Assembly (NCBI GenBank): GCA_002839605.1
Contig: PGYK01000008.1
Location: forward strand, 1 to 64,000
Source: Methanomicrobiales archaeon HGW-Methanomicrobiales-3
Lineage (GTDB): Archaea; Halobacteriota; Methanomicrobia; Methanomicrobiales; Methanospirillaceae
Direction: 5' to 3'
Length of the DNA: 64,000 nt
Every line of letters begins with the position of its first letter. The stretch's first letter is position 1. The notes beneath the pieces are model-generated. The model was not told where the DNA came from. It ran no database searches and worked only from the letters and a program-made list of their open reading frames with translations. Below, in pieces: positions 23,989-32,157 of this stretch. Made by a program: the position numbers and the translations under genes.

Positions 23989-24732
23989 ATGTTAAAAGCA
24001 ACGATTGATGCAGATATTTTCAAGGAAGCGATCGATGCGATCTCGGCTCTCATCCCCGAGTGCCGGCTCCATACCGATGATGACGGGATCTCCACGCGGG
24101 CGGTTGACACGGCAAACGTGGCGATGATCGGACTCTCGTTAAAGAAGGAAGCGTTCGATTCCTACAAGGCTTCAAAGAGCCAGCTCGGGATCGACATCTC
24201 CAAGATGAAGAACATCTTCGGCATGGCGGGCAAGGGCGATCTCATCAGCCTTGAGATGGCCGACAATGCCCAGAAGATGTCCGTTTCGGTGCACGGTTAC
24301 AACTACTCGATCACCCTCCTTGACACCAATACGATCAGAAAAGATCCGAACCCGCCAACCATCAACCTGCCGGGCAAGATCGTGATCAAGGGTGAGGACC
24401 TCAACAACGCGCTGAAGGCGGCAGCGGTCATCTCCGACAAGATCGCTCTTGGGATCAACCCCAAGGACCAGACCTTTTACCTTGTTGCGGAAGGCGACAC
24501 CGACCATATCCGGCGCGACTTCTCAAAAGACGAGCTGGTATCGCTCACCCCCGCAGAAGCCCGCTCGCTCTTTTCCCTTGACTATCTCAAGGACATGGGA
24601 AAAGTCATGAGCAAGGCAGCTGAAGTTGAAATTTTCCTTGGCATCGACCACCCGGTCCGGTTCTCGTTCGACATCGCCGGCGGGAACGGGCACGTCGAAT
24701 ATCTCCTCGCTCCCCGGATCGAGGCTGACTGA
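23989..24732 (+). CDS. pcn: DNA polymerase sliding clamp PCNA
   Basis: The replication processivity clamp, 247 aa, expected to form a homotrimeric ring. The N-terminal LKATIDADIFKEAIDAISAL and DGISTRAVDTANVAMIGLSL, the interdomain connector with TNTIRKDPNPPTINLPG, and the C-terminal HVEYLLAPRIEAD are characteristic. AAGGGG upstream gives the ribosome site. The stop codon overlaps the priL start by one base (TGATG), coupling clamp and primase expression. Confidence 0.97.
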   Translation: MLKATIDADIFKEAIDAISALIPECRLHTDDDGISTRAVDTANVAMIGLSLKKEAFDSYKASKSQLGIDISKMKNIFGMAGKGDLISLEMADNAQKMSVSVHGYNYSITLLDTNTIRKDPNPPTINLPGKIVIKGEDLNNALKAAAVISDKIALGINPKDQTFYLVAEGDTDHIRRDFSKDELVSLTPAEARSLFSLDYLKDMGKVMSKAAEVEIFLGIDHPVRFSFDIAGGNGHVEYLLAPRIEAD

Positions 24733-25865
24733 TGGACTATTCTCCATCAGCAAAGGAACTTTCCCATTTCCCGTTTTTAAAAAAAGCCCAGGACCATATC
24801 AAGAAGTCATTCCCTCCTCTCGACCAGCTCTTAAAAGAGGAGAAAGGCGCGTTTTTGGTCGAACTTGCCGTGAAGCGGATCAACCAGGCGCTGGCTTCAA
24901 AAAAAACGATAGCTGCGCATTTCCAGACCCGTGACGATGAGGAGATCGCAAGTTACGTGCTTGCCCGGATTATTGTCTCCTGCGTGCAGGACAAGCAGCT
25001 CTATGATCGTCTCGCCCGGTACGAGGCTGAACGCGCCTATTATTTTCTCAACGCGGAGACCGGCTCGGAATCGGAGCAGGGCTGGAATCCTCATGCAGTC
25101 CTCGATGACGACCAGAACAGCCGGATAGCCAACTACCTTGCAGCAGAATTCCGGATTGATCTCGCAAAAGACCGGATGCCGCTTGCTGATTATGTCGAGA
25201 TCGTTTCGGTCCTGCACGAAGACCGGTTCAAACTGGTGAACCGCCGCGTGCAGAACGGGCAGGTCGGGATCAAAAAAGAAGAACTGCTCGAACTCCTGCG
25301 CGAGCGGATCCGGGTTATCCTCCGGCGCGACCTGCCCTACCATGTCCCAAAATCTCTCTGTGCACAGCTCGCACCGGTTACGGAATCGATAAAATGTGAG
25401 TACCAGCAGCAGATGCTCCAGCAGTTCGGTGCAATCGAGGAGAGCGCGTTCCCGCCCTGCATGCAGGCCCTCATCACAGCACTTACGGCCGGCACCAATC
25501 TCACCCACGCGGGCCGGTTCGCCCTGACCACGTTTGTCCACACGGTCGGCATGGATGTCCCTGCAATAGCGCAGCTCTATGCCCGGTCACCGGATTTCGA
25601 TCCGGAGAAGACGATGTACCAGGTCGAACATATCACCGGGCGGGGCGGATCGGGAACCGAATACACGGCACCTGCCTGTGCTGCGATGAGGACAACCGGG
25701 CTCTGCGTCAACCGTGATGCCATCTGCGAGAACACCAACCATCCGCTCAGTTATTACCGGTATAAAAAACGGGAGCTGGCAAAGCGGCCGAATAAATCTG
25801 AAAAGAACGAGCCGTCACCGGCAAAACCCGAGAAAGTCGGAGTACCCGGAATAAAAAACAGGTAA
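24732..25865 (+). CDS. priL: DNA primase large subunit PriL
   Basis: The regulatory iron-sulfur subunit of archaeal primase, 377 aa. The N-terminal helical domain spans about residues 1-200. The C-terminal domain carries the four [4Fe-4S] ligands: one Cys in FPPCMQALI, then Cys in APACAAMRTTGLCVNRDAIC, with HPLSYYRYKKREL after them. A Lys/Pro-rich tail of about 30 residues follows. It overlaps pcn by one base, so both are probably made from one transcript. The catalytic small subunit is not in this window. Confidence 0.93.
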   Translation: MDYSPSAKELSHFPFLKKAQDHIKKSFPPLDQLLKEEKGAFLVELAVKRINQALASKKTIAAHFQTRDDEEIASYVLARIIVSCVQDKQLYDRLARYEAERAYYFLNAETGSESEQGWNPHAVLDDDQNSRIANYLAAEFRIDLAKDRMPLADYVEIVSVLHEDRFKLVNRRVQNGQVGIKKEELLELLRERIRVILRRDLPYHVPKSLCAQLAPVTESIKCEYQQQMLQQFGAIEESAFPPCMQALITALTAGTNLTHAGRFALTTFVHTVGMDVPAIAQLYARSPDFDPEKTMYQVEHITGRGGSGTEYTAPACAAMRTTGLCVNRDAICENTNHPLSYYRYKKRELAKRPNKSEKNEPSPAKPEKVGVPGIKNR

Positions 25866-25881
25866 TGCAACCGTTTTTTGC

Positions 25882-26058
25882 CTACGTGATCTTGTCGTTG
25901 ACGAGATATCCTGCTCCTGAGAGGAAGAGGATGAAGAGGATGATTGCGCCAAGGTAAGCGTAAGCCGGCATCAGTACCATCGGGAGTGTGACCAGCAGTA
26001 TGCAGAGGAAAATAAATGCGGCCAGACCGATGACCACATCAAGAAGTCGCGCGTCCAT
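25882..26058 (-). CDS. Small two-helix membrane protein, 58 aa
   Basis: A short frame on the minus strand starting MDARLLDVVIGLAAFIFLCI and ending VNDKIT. Two hydrophobic segments cover about residues 7-30 and 33-53, joined by PAY, leaving almost no soluble part. It sits between priL and the HD gene, convergent with priL. No family is recognised. The ATG at 26058 has a purine-poor upstream region, so the start is uncertain, but the clean two-helix pattern argues for a real gene. Confidence 0.62.
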   Translation of the reverse strand: MDARLLDVVIGLAAFIFLCILLVTLPMVLMPAYAYLGAIILFILFLSGAGYLVNDKIT

Positions 26059-26151
26059 TACCCCAGTTTTTGCGTTTTGAAGATATAGGCTTATCCGCGT
26101 TTTTTTTTAACAGTAGGAAATTTTCATGAGGGCCGGCAACCTCGTATCACT

Positions 26152-26703
26152 ATGGACCGGAATGCAGCAATCAGACTTTTACGCGAGCATGTGCATGAAG
26201 ACAGCCTGGTAAAACACTGCCTGGCAACCGGCGCAATCATGAAAGCCGTTGCCGGCGATCTCGGGGGCGACGCGGAATCCTGGGAACGGATCGGGATCCT
26301 CCACGACATTGATTTTGAGGAGATCTCTGGAGAGATGCAGCGGCACGGAATTGCCGGAGCCGCAATTTTGAGCGCACACGGAATTGACAAAGACAGTGCA
26401 GACATTGTCGCTGCTCACAATCATTTTCTCCGCACCGCGCCATACGAACGCCCGGTCGATATCGCCCTGCAGGCTGCCGACAGTGCATCCGGGCTCATCA
26501 TTGCCTGCGCCCTTGTCAAGGGGGGAAACCTGTCCGGGGTATCAGTAAAGACGATCACGAAAAAGGCAAAGGAGAAGTCGTTTGCCGCAGGCTGCGATCG
26601 CAGCCGTATCGCACTGATTGCATCCCTGATGGATGTGCCGGTCTTCTACGCGTATGCGCTCCGGGGAATGATGGAGATCCGAACGGATCTTTCGCTCAAA
26701 TGA
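26152..26703 (+). CDS. HD domain phosphohydrolase
   Basis: A 183-aa HD-superfamily protein. Metal ligands can be followed: SLVKHCLATGAIM (His), RIGILHDIDFEEI (His-Asp pair), RHGIAGAAIL (His) and DIVAAHNHF (His). The C-terminal part is helical and basic around TKKAKEKSFAAGCDRSR. Members of this family without other domains often act on nucleotides or cyclic dinucleotides, but the substrate is unknown. It precedes a ThiN-like gene by 43 bases. Confidence 0.82.
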   Translation: MDRNAAIRLLREHVHEDSLVKHCLATGAIMKAVAGDLGGDAESWERIGILHDIDFEEISGEMQRHGIAGAAILSAHGIDKDSADIVAAHNHFLRTAPYERPVDIALQAADSASGLIIACALVKGGNLSGVSVKTITKKAKEKSFAAGCDRSRIALIASLMDVPVFYAYALRGMMEIRTDLSLK

Positions 26704-26746
26704 ACCCGGTGCCTTAATGCCCTGACCGTCCCAGTACTGGATCATC

Positions 26747-27292
26747 ATGAACCCGGCATCCGAACGCGCGAGTCTCATCTCCACGCTTGAAGCAGCCATC
26801 GAACCGCTGCTAAAGCAACCGGTATGCCCGCGACTCGTTCCGCCCGGGGGAATTACCATCGGATATGCCCTGCGCGGGGCCCGGGACAGTACCGGGGTTG
26901 CTCTGGCCCGTATCGGTAATCATGAGGAACCGGGGACACCGGCGTTTGACGGTCAGGTCTCGTTTGGCCATGATGAGCCGGTGGTGCGGGCTATCCTGAC
27001 GGTAACAAAGTTCAACCCGGTGATGCGGAGCGCTGCCATGCTCCAGTACTCTGACCGCGCCCTTGCGGTCCTGGAAGACTCCCTCTTTTTGGAATGCGCT
27101 TCCTTTTCGCAAAGCCCGGCCCGGCAGGGGATCAGTACCATGGACTGGGGCATCGCGTTCTGCTGCAAAGAGGATGTACCCGACGTAATTTACCAGAAAA
27201 TCCCGGGCGGGGAACCGTCCCGGCTCATCCTTCTTGGCGAGGATCCAGCCGACGTTGCAAACAATATTATTATCTGCTCGGGCCGCATTTAA
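26747..27292 (+). CDS. ThiN-like (thiamine-phosphate synthase domain) protein
   Basis: A 181-aa protein resembling the archaeal ThiN domain, which is usually fused behind ThiD or a regulator. Similar landmarks are the central FDGQVSFGHDEPVVRAIL, RSAAMLQYSDRALAVLE, and the C-terminal STMDWGIAFCCKEDVPDVIY with a Gly-rich end. It stands alone here without ThiD. Whether it joins thiamine pyrimidine and thiazole units or only binds such compounds is unknown. The start ATG has GGATCAT just upstream. The assignment is by pattern and is moderately sure. Confidence 0.55.
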   Translation: MNPASERASLISTLEAAIEPLLKQPVCPRLVPPGGITIGYALRGARDSTGVALARIGNHEEPGTPAFDGQVSFGHDEPVVRAILTVTKFNPVMRSAAMLQYSDRALAVLEDSLFLECASFSQSPARQGISTMDWGIAFCCKEDVPDVIYQKIPGGEPSRLILLGEDPADVANNIIICSGRI

Positions 27293-27318
27293 AATAGTGA
27301 ACTTTAGAGGAACCATCA

Positions 27319-27510
27319 ATGGGAATCAAACCGTCCTATATCAAATCACTCGGTACCGAACTGTTAGCCAAGCAGCGCGAGAACTTCTCGAACAACTTTG
27401 ATGAGAACAAACAGCAGCTCTCTGCATCTGCGGTCATCGGAAGCAAGCGTGTCCGGAACCGGGTCGCCGGTTACATAACGAGAAAAGTAAATACCAAAAG
27501 ACACGCATAA
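27319..27510 (+). CDS. rps17e: 30S ribosomal protein S17e
   Basis: A 63-aa ribosomal protein of the eukaryote/archaea-only S17e family. It reads MGIKPSYIKSLGTELLAKQR at the start, then FSNNFDENKQQL, and ends with RNRVAGYITRKVNTK, the conserved C-terminal motif. AGAGGAACC just upstream gives a good ribosome site. dapA begins 8 bases after the stop, an arrangement that ties translation and lysine synthesis genes into one unit. Confidence 0.95.
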   Translation: MGIKPSYIKSLGTELLAKQRENFSNNFDENKQQLSASAVIGSKRVRNRVAGYITRKVNTKRHA

Positions 27511-27518
27511 CCTATTTC

Positions 27519-28520
27519 ATGTTTGAAGGTGTCCTTCCGGCAATCATAACCCCTTTTAAAAGAAATCCCTCAATGAGCCTGGACCTTCCCGGCCTTGAGA
27601 AAAACATCGGGTTTCTTCTTTCCTGTGGCATTCACGGGATTGTGCCCTGCGGTTCGACTGGCGAATCAGCCACGCTCACGTTCGAGGAACACGAGAAGAT
27701 AATCAAGGTAACCGTCGATAAGGTCAACGGGAAGATCCCGGTACTGGCCGGTACCGGATCCAACAACACGGCAGAAGCAATCCGGCTCACGAAGGCCGCC
27801 AAGGACATCGGTGCGGACGGCGTTCTTGCGATCAGCCCGTACTACAACAAGCCCAACCGTGCGGGCCTCATCAAGCACTACCACAAACTGGCAGATCTCG
27901 ATATCCCGGTCATTGTGTACAATGTCCCGAGCCGTACCGGCCAGAACCTTGAGCCGGATCTTATCGCGGAACTTGCACAGCACCCGAATATCTGGGGAGT
28001 CAAGGAAGCGAGCGGCAACATCGGCCAGATCTCCCGGATTATCGAAGAGACCCAGGATGACGATTTCATCGTCATCTCGGGCGATGACAACATCACCCTT
28101 CCCATCATGGCCCTTGGCGGCGCGGGAGTCATCTCGGTTGCGGCAAACATCGACCCGAAGCGGATGGTCGAGATGTACGATGCGCTCCTGCTGGGTGACT
28201 ACCAGAAAGCCCTGGTGCTCAACTTCGCCCTCTCGCCCCTCTTCCGGTCAATGTTCATCGACACGAACCCGATCCCTGTCAAGAAGGCTGTCGAACTCAT
28301 GGGAATGGCCGGAGGCCCGGTCAGGCTCCCGCTCGATGAGCTGGATGCGAAGAAGACGGAGATGCTCAAAAAAGTGCTTGCAACAATCCCGGACGGTGCC
28401 AAAAAGAAAGCCCCTGCTGCAAAGAAGCCCGTGACCGCAGCAAAAAAGGCGGCCCCCAAAAAGGCGCAGGCAGCAAAGAAAGCAGCACCCAAAAAAACCG
28501 TAGCACGACGGACCCGGTGA
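27519..28520 (+). CDS. dapA: 4-hydroxy-tetrahydrodipicolinate synthase with H1-like tail
   Basis: Condenses pyruvate with aspartate semialdehyde, the first step committed to lysine/diaminopimelate. The TIM-barrel body (about 1-290) shows CGSTGESATLTFEEH (substrate loop), YNVPSRTGQNLEPD (Tyr relay) and GVKEASGNIGQIS with the Schiff-base Lys. The last 41 residues (28395-28517) are unusual: 13 Lys, 3 Arg and 14 Ala with repeated AAKKAAPKK, like histone H1 tails or bacterial histone-like extensions. This makes it 333 aa against about 290 for the family. The gene is followed by dapB after 7 bases. Confidence 0.93.
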   Translation: MFEGVLPAIITPFKRNPSMSLDLPGLEKNIGFLLSCGIHGIVPCGSTGESATLTFEEHEKIIKVTVDKVNGKIPVLAGTGSNNTAEAIRLTKAAKDIGADGVLAISPYYNKPNRAGLIKHYHKLADLDIPVIVYNVPSRTGQNLEPDLIAELAQHPNIWGVKEASGNIGQISRIIEETQDDDFIVISGDDNITLPIMALGGAGVISVAANIDPKRMVEMYDALLLGDYQKALVLNFALSPLFRSMFIDTNPIPVKKAVELMGMAGGPVRLPLDELDAKKTEMLKKVLATIPDGAKKKAPAAKKPVTAAKKAAPKKAQAAKKAAPKKTVARRTR

Positions 28521-28527
28521 TCCGCGT

Positions 28528-29292
28528 ATGATCAAGGTAGTCATATGCGGGGCCTCCGGCCGGATGGGGCAGACCCTTGGCCGGATGGTGCACGAGGCGC
28601 CGGACATGGAACTGGTGGGCGGCATCAACCTCAAGCCCAGCACCTTTTTTGGTGCCGAGATCGTTGAAGCCAAAGATGCCGATGCCCTGATAAAGAGGAC
28701 CGGGGCAGATGTTGTCATTGATTTTACCGTCGCCAGTGCGGTTGTGGGAAATGTCCAGGTGGCTGCAAGAAACAACTGTGCACTGATTGTCGGCACAACA
28801 GGGATCTCCCCGGAACAGCGTGCGGAGATCGAGAAGGCAATCCTTACGCATGTTCCGGCAGTCATCACGACCAACTTTTCGATCGGTGTGGCGATCTTCC
28901 AGCAGCTGGTGCGGGAATCAGCACGGCTTTTGAAAGAGTATGATATCGAGGTCATCGAGGCGCACCACCGCAACAAGTTGGATGCCCCGAGCGGCACGGC
29001 CAAGACCATCCTCCAGATTATCGAGGAAGAGGCCGGTACCCGCGAGAAGCTGTACGGGCGCGAAGGCATGAAGAAGCGGGAGAACGAGATCGGGGTCCAT
29101 GTCATCCGGGGCGGCGACATCGTTGGCGACCACAAGGTTATGTACTCGAAGAACTTCGAGACCATCGAACTCTCCCACCGGGCATATGATCGCTCGGTCT
29201 TTGCCAGCGGCGCGATTCAGGCCGCCCGCTGGGTTGTAGGAAAGAAACCTGGCATCTATGACATGAACGATGTGCTCGGCCTGAAAAAATAA
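28528..29292 (+). CDS. dapB: 4-hydroxy-tetrahydrodipicolinate reductase
   Basis: NAD(P)H-dependent reductase, 254 aa, acting after DapA. The dinucleotide-binding loop is VVICGASGRMGQTLGRMV at the N-terminus. The catalytic/substrate region is IEAHHRNKLDAPSGTAKTIL, and GGDIVGDHKVMYSKNFE follows in the C-terminal sheet. It forms an operon with dapA upstream (7-base gap), then the small ferredoxin and asd. Confidence 0.96.
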   Translation: MIKVVICGASGRMGQTLGRMVHEAPDMELVGGINLKPSTFFGAEIVEAKDADALIKRTGADVVIDFTVASAVVGNVQVAARNNCALIVGTTGISPEQRAEIEKAILTHVPAVITTNFSIGVAIFQQLVRESARLLKEYDIEVIEAHHRNKLDAPSGTAKTILQIIEEEAGTREKLYGREGMKKRENEIGVHVIRGGDIVGDHKVMYSKNFETIELSHRAYDRSVFASGAIQAARWVVGKKPGIYDMNDVLGLKK

Positions 29293-29372
29293 AAAATTCA
29301 TCCTGTTTTTTGTTGCAGAAAAGCGATCCTTTTTTCCTTTGTGTCGCAAACATATCAGGTGGAGTGAACGGA

Positions 29373-29546
29373 TTGGTAGCAATCGTTGACGTTGAAAAGT
29401 GTACCGGATGCGAAACCTGTGTGAGTGAATGCCCGGCATCTGCCATCTCGATGGAGAACGACAAGGCAAAGGTAGACAAGGACATGTGCGTTGACTGCCA
29501 GACCTGCGTGGATGTCTGCCCGGCTGAAGCAATTCACATGGAATAA
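29373..29546 (+). CDS. 2[4Fe-4S] ferredoxin
   Basis: A 57-aa clostridial-type ferredoxin with two complete cluster motifs: KCTGCETCVSECPASAI and MCVDCQTCVDVCPAEAI. It carries electrons at low potential, as needed by methanogen oxidoreductases. The start is inferred as TTG at 29373 with GGAGTGA ending 5 bases before it; an in-frame GTG at 29364 is the alternative. It sits between dapB and asd, but a hairpin-plus-T signal right after it suggests transcription largely ends here. Confidence 0.92.
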   Translation: MVAIVDVEKCTGCETCVSECPASAISMENDKAKVDKDMCVDCQTCVDVCPAEAIHME

Positions 29547-29547
29547 G

Positions 29548-29576
29548 GCCGGATTCTCCGGCTACCCCGTTTTTTT
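29548..29576 (+). terminator. Hairpin plus oligo-T terminator
   Basis: GCCGG (29548-29552), loop ATTCT and CCGGC (29558-29562) form a perfect 5-bp stem. Eight bases later a run of seven T residues (29570-29576) follows. It lies 2 bases after the ferredoxin stop, so it would end the rps17e-dapA-dapB-ferredoxin transcript before asd. Confidence 0.55.
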
Positions 29577-29772
29577 ACTATTTCCCCGTTTATTTTAGTA
29601 TTCCGGCAGGAATGCCCCCTGTTTCTTCCGTTTTCTGGTGCAACCCATGGCATTTTTTTTATAATTTTTAAAAACCAATGTTTTTATCATCGCAGGTGAA
29701 ATGGGATTTTATAACCCGCAAGTACAAACGAAAACGGGAGATCACACAACCAGACGTTACAGGACTATCACC

Positions 29773-30792
29773 ATGATCAATGTAGGAGTGCTCGGAGCAA
29801 CGGGTGCGGTTGGTCAGCGATTCGTTGAACAGTTAGCAAATCATCCCTGGTTCAATCTATCGACCCTCGCCGCTTCTGAACGCAGTGCGGGAAAGCCGTA
29901 TGAAAAAGTCGTCAAATGGCGTCTTGAGTCGCCATTCCCGGAAAAGATCGGAAAGATAAAAGTCGTCCCTACCTCCCCCAAGGGAATGAAGGATGTCGAT
30001 CTGGTCTTCTCTGCCCTGCCGGCAGAGATCGCCACGGATGTTGAACGTGAATTTGCCGATGCCGGGATAGCGGTCTGCAGCAATGCCAGTTCCTACCGGA
30101 TGCAGCCGGATATCCCGCTGGTGGTACCGGAAGTGAACCCGGAACATCTTGGTCTCATCGATGTCCAGAAGGATGCCGGTCGTGACGGGTTCATTGTGAC
30201 AAACCCGAACTGCTCGACTATCATGATGGTCTGCGGCCTTGCCCCCTTGCGCCAGTTCAAATTCACGGATGTACGGGTCGCGACCATGCAGGCGATCTCC
30301 GGCGCAGGATTCGAGGGAATCCCCGCCATGTCCATCTTTGACAACGTGGTCCCGTATATCGGGAAGGAAGAAGAGAAGATGGAGACCGAAGCGCTCAAGA
30401 TCATGGGAACCCTCAAGGGGAAGAAGGTGCAGAACGCTCCCTTCAGGGTCAGCGCCAGCTGCCACCGCGTGCCGGTGATTGACGGGCACACCATGGCAGT
30501 CTGGGTCGACATCAAGGAACCCGTCGAAAAACTCAAAAAAGCCTTCCGGGACTATAAGCCCCCCATAAAGGGTCTTCCGACCCAGCCTAAGGAGTCAGTC
30601 CATTTCTTTGACGAGGAACCCGATCGCCCGCAGCCCCGCCTTGACCGGATGCGCGGGAACGGGATGACCGTTTCGGTTGGGCGGCTCCGCGAAGGGATCC
30701 GGTTCGTTGCCATGGGTCATAACACCATCCGCGGTGCAGCCGGTGCCAGCGTAATGAACGCAGAACTCATAGTCAAGAAGAAGTATCTCTGA
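29773..30792 (+). CDS. asd: Aspartate-semialdehyde dehydrogenase
   Basis: Reduces aspartyl phosphate to aspartate semialdehyde, supplying DapA as well as threonine and methionine synthesis. The 339-aa protein is of the archaeal/fungal type: [19 protein letters not shown] binds NADP, the catalytic Cys is in [12 protein letters not shown], and [16 protein letters not shown] contains the catalytic His region. The frame extends upstream to 29701, but ATG at 29773 gives the family N-terminus. An AT-rich block at about 29650-29690 is its likely promoter. Confidence 0.95.
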   Translation: MINVGVLGATGAVGQRFVEQLANHPWFNLSTLAASERSAGKPYEKVVKWRLESPFPEKIGKIKVVPTSPKGMKDVDLVFSALPAEIATDVEREFADAGIAVCSNASSYRMQPDIPLVVPEVNPEHLGLIDVQKDAGRDGFIVTNPNCSTIMMVCGLAPLRQFKFTDVRVATMQAISGAGFEGIPAMSIFDNVVPYIGKEEEKMETEALKIMGTLKGKKVQNAPFRVSASCHRVPVIDGHTMAVWVDIKEPVEKLKKAFRDYKPPIKGLPTQPKESVHFFDEEPDRPQPRLDRMRGNGMTVSVGRLREGIRFVAMGHNTIRGAAGASVMNAELIVKKKYL

Positions 30793-30809
30793 CCCTGGAG
30801 GGATCCATC

Positions 30810-31091
30810 ATGCAGCAGCCAAAAGAGAACACGGTATTCGTAGGCAACAAACCGGTCATGAACTATGTCCTTGCCGTTGTGACGCAGTTCAACAATGGTG
30901 CAGAAGAAGTAGCAATCAAGGCCCGGGGCAAAGCGATCTCCCGGGCAGTAGATACTGCCGAGATCGCCCTGAACCGGTTCCTTGAAGGGGTAACAAAAAA
31001 AGAGATCGTGATCTCAACAGAAGTGATCGACACGGATGCCGGCAAGACCAACGTGTCATCGATAGAGATCGTGCTTGCACAGAACCGGTAA
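30810..31091 (+). CDS. albA: DNA/RNA-binding protein Alba
   Basis: A 93-aa chromatin protein that coats DNA and RNA in archaea. The sequence [20 protein letters not shown] contains the conserved Lys region (Lys around residue 14, acetylated in some species), followed by [20 protein letters not shown] and the C-terminal strand [12 protein letters not shown]. It follows asd by 17 bases with GGAGGGATC as a strong ribosome site, so it is probably cotranscribed with asd. Confidence 0.96.
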   Translation: MQQPKENTVFVGNKPVMNYVLAVVTQFNNGAEEVAIKARGKAISRAVDTAEIALNRFLEGVTKKEIVISTEVIDTDAGKTNVSSIEIVLAQNR

Positions 31092-31092
31092 C

Positions 31093-31099
31093 TTTTTTT
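31093..31099 (+). terminator. Oligo-T terminator candidate
   Basis: Seven T residues beginning 2 bases after the Alba stop codon. It would end the asd-albA transcript. No hairpin is evident. Confidence 0.4.
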
Positions 31100-31168
31100 G
31101 GGATTATCATTCAACTACCGTCGGAAAACTCCCTGAATTTCCAAAAACATTTTAAGGTGTGTTGGCGC

Positions 31169-31678
31169 ATGTACTGTGCAATGAGAGCCTGTGCTGCCGT
31201 CCTGCTCCTCGTCATGGCTTCCTGCGTTGTAGCTCCGGCCTTTGCAGCAAACGAGGACCGGTACGGCTATATCACCATCGAGGACGTCCAGATCCAGCTG
31301 GATAATGGCACAGCAGCGATCCATGTCGACTACTCGGTTGATGAAGGCACCCGGTTCATCTTCTTTTTATTCGGAAAGCAGGATCTCAAAAACAAACTGT
31401 TGAAGATCCTTAACTATAACAATGCGCAGATGAAGAGGATCGATCTTACGAGCGCAGATTTTGTTGTTGAAGAGGCAGCACACTCCTATGGGAACGGGGT
31501 GTTCTGGTACCCGGCTCATGAGTTCAATATCGTGATCCCCAGCCTTTCGGTACAATCCCCGCAGGCAACGCGGAACTTCACCCAGACGAGCCGTTTCCCG
31601 GGGGGCATGGGATATTTTGCTGACGGACGGCCGGCACCACCCCCGGATGGTGTGATCGCTGACGAAATTTCCCAATAA
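31169..31678 (+). CDS. Exported protein of unknown function, 169 aa
   Basis: A secreted or lipoprotein-like product. The N-terminus MYCAMRACAAVLLLVMASCV is followed by VAPAFAANED, with a signal-peptidase site likely after AFA (about residue 26). The mature part is a beta-rich domain (YGYITIEDVQIQLDNG, AAIHVDYSVDEGTRFIFFLF) and ends with a Pro/Gly-rich tail. No family is recognised. The ATG at 31169 has AAGGTG about 9 bases upstream and is preferred over the GTG at 31157. Confidence 0.68.
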   Translation: MYCAMRACAAVLLLVMASCVVAPAFAANEDRYGYITIEDVQIQLDNGTAAIHVDYSVDEGTRFIFFLFGKQDLKNKLLKILNYNNAQMKRIDLTSADFVVEEAAHSYGNGVFWYPAHEFNIVIPSLSVQSPQATRNFTQTSRFPGGMGYFADGRPAPPPDGVIADEISQ

Positions 31679-32157
31679 GGGAGGGGATATCGGTTTTTCC
31701 GGTTTTTTTCATCTCCCAGAATCCGGTACTCGTTTTTTTTTAAAAGGCGTGCCCTTTTTCGTCATTCGTCTCCACGTGATCCAGAGTGCATCCGTCCAGT
31801 CATCTCTTCTTTTGAATAAAAACTCGTTCACAAAGACCGGGACGGCGATCCTTCTCTATCATGGAGTAATGGCCGGGGGGGTAAATAGGATGCCGTGGGG
31901 CGGTTTAAAACGATAAAAACCCGGTGTCAATCTTCAGGGTTCCGGAGTGAACCGGATTCGTTCATGTGCAGGTCTTCCGGGCAGTAATTATTCTGCTGGT
32001 GGCCGCCTGGGAAAATTACGACAGGTTGTCACGGGCAGGATACGATCTGCGGGATTGTGAGGAAGAGAATTGGTTTATCAGCCATCTGCGTTATAAAGGG
32101 ACACGATCCCAAGGGGTCCCATGGCGGCTCGTGAGAACAATGGTATCGTGCCCGGGT
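31679..32157. other. 479-base stretch without a recognisable gene
   Basis: Between the exported protein and the DUF373 gene (which ends here on the minus strand). T-runs at about 31701-31709 and 31732-31742 could terminate the upstream gene. A plus-strand frame opens with GTG at 31966 but runs on only as antisense to DUF373 and has no family features. Nothing else is supported. Confidence 0.5.

Noticed and set aside
28248-29165. Minus-strand frame across the dapA-dapB junction
   Set aside because: Spans two well-defined plus-strand genes; Cys/Phe/Leu-rich part is only the complement of the Lys/Ala tail of DapA.
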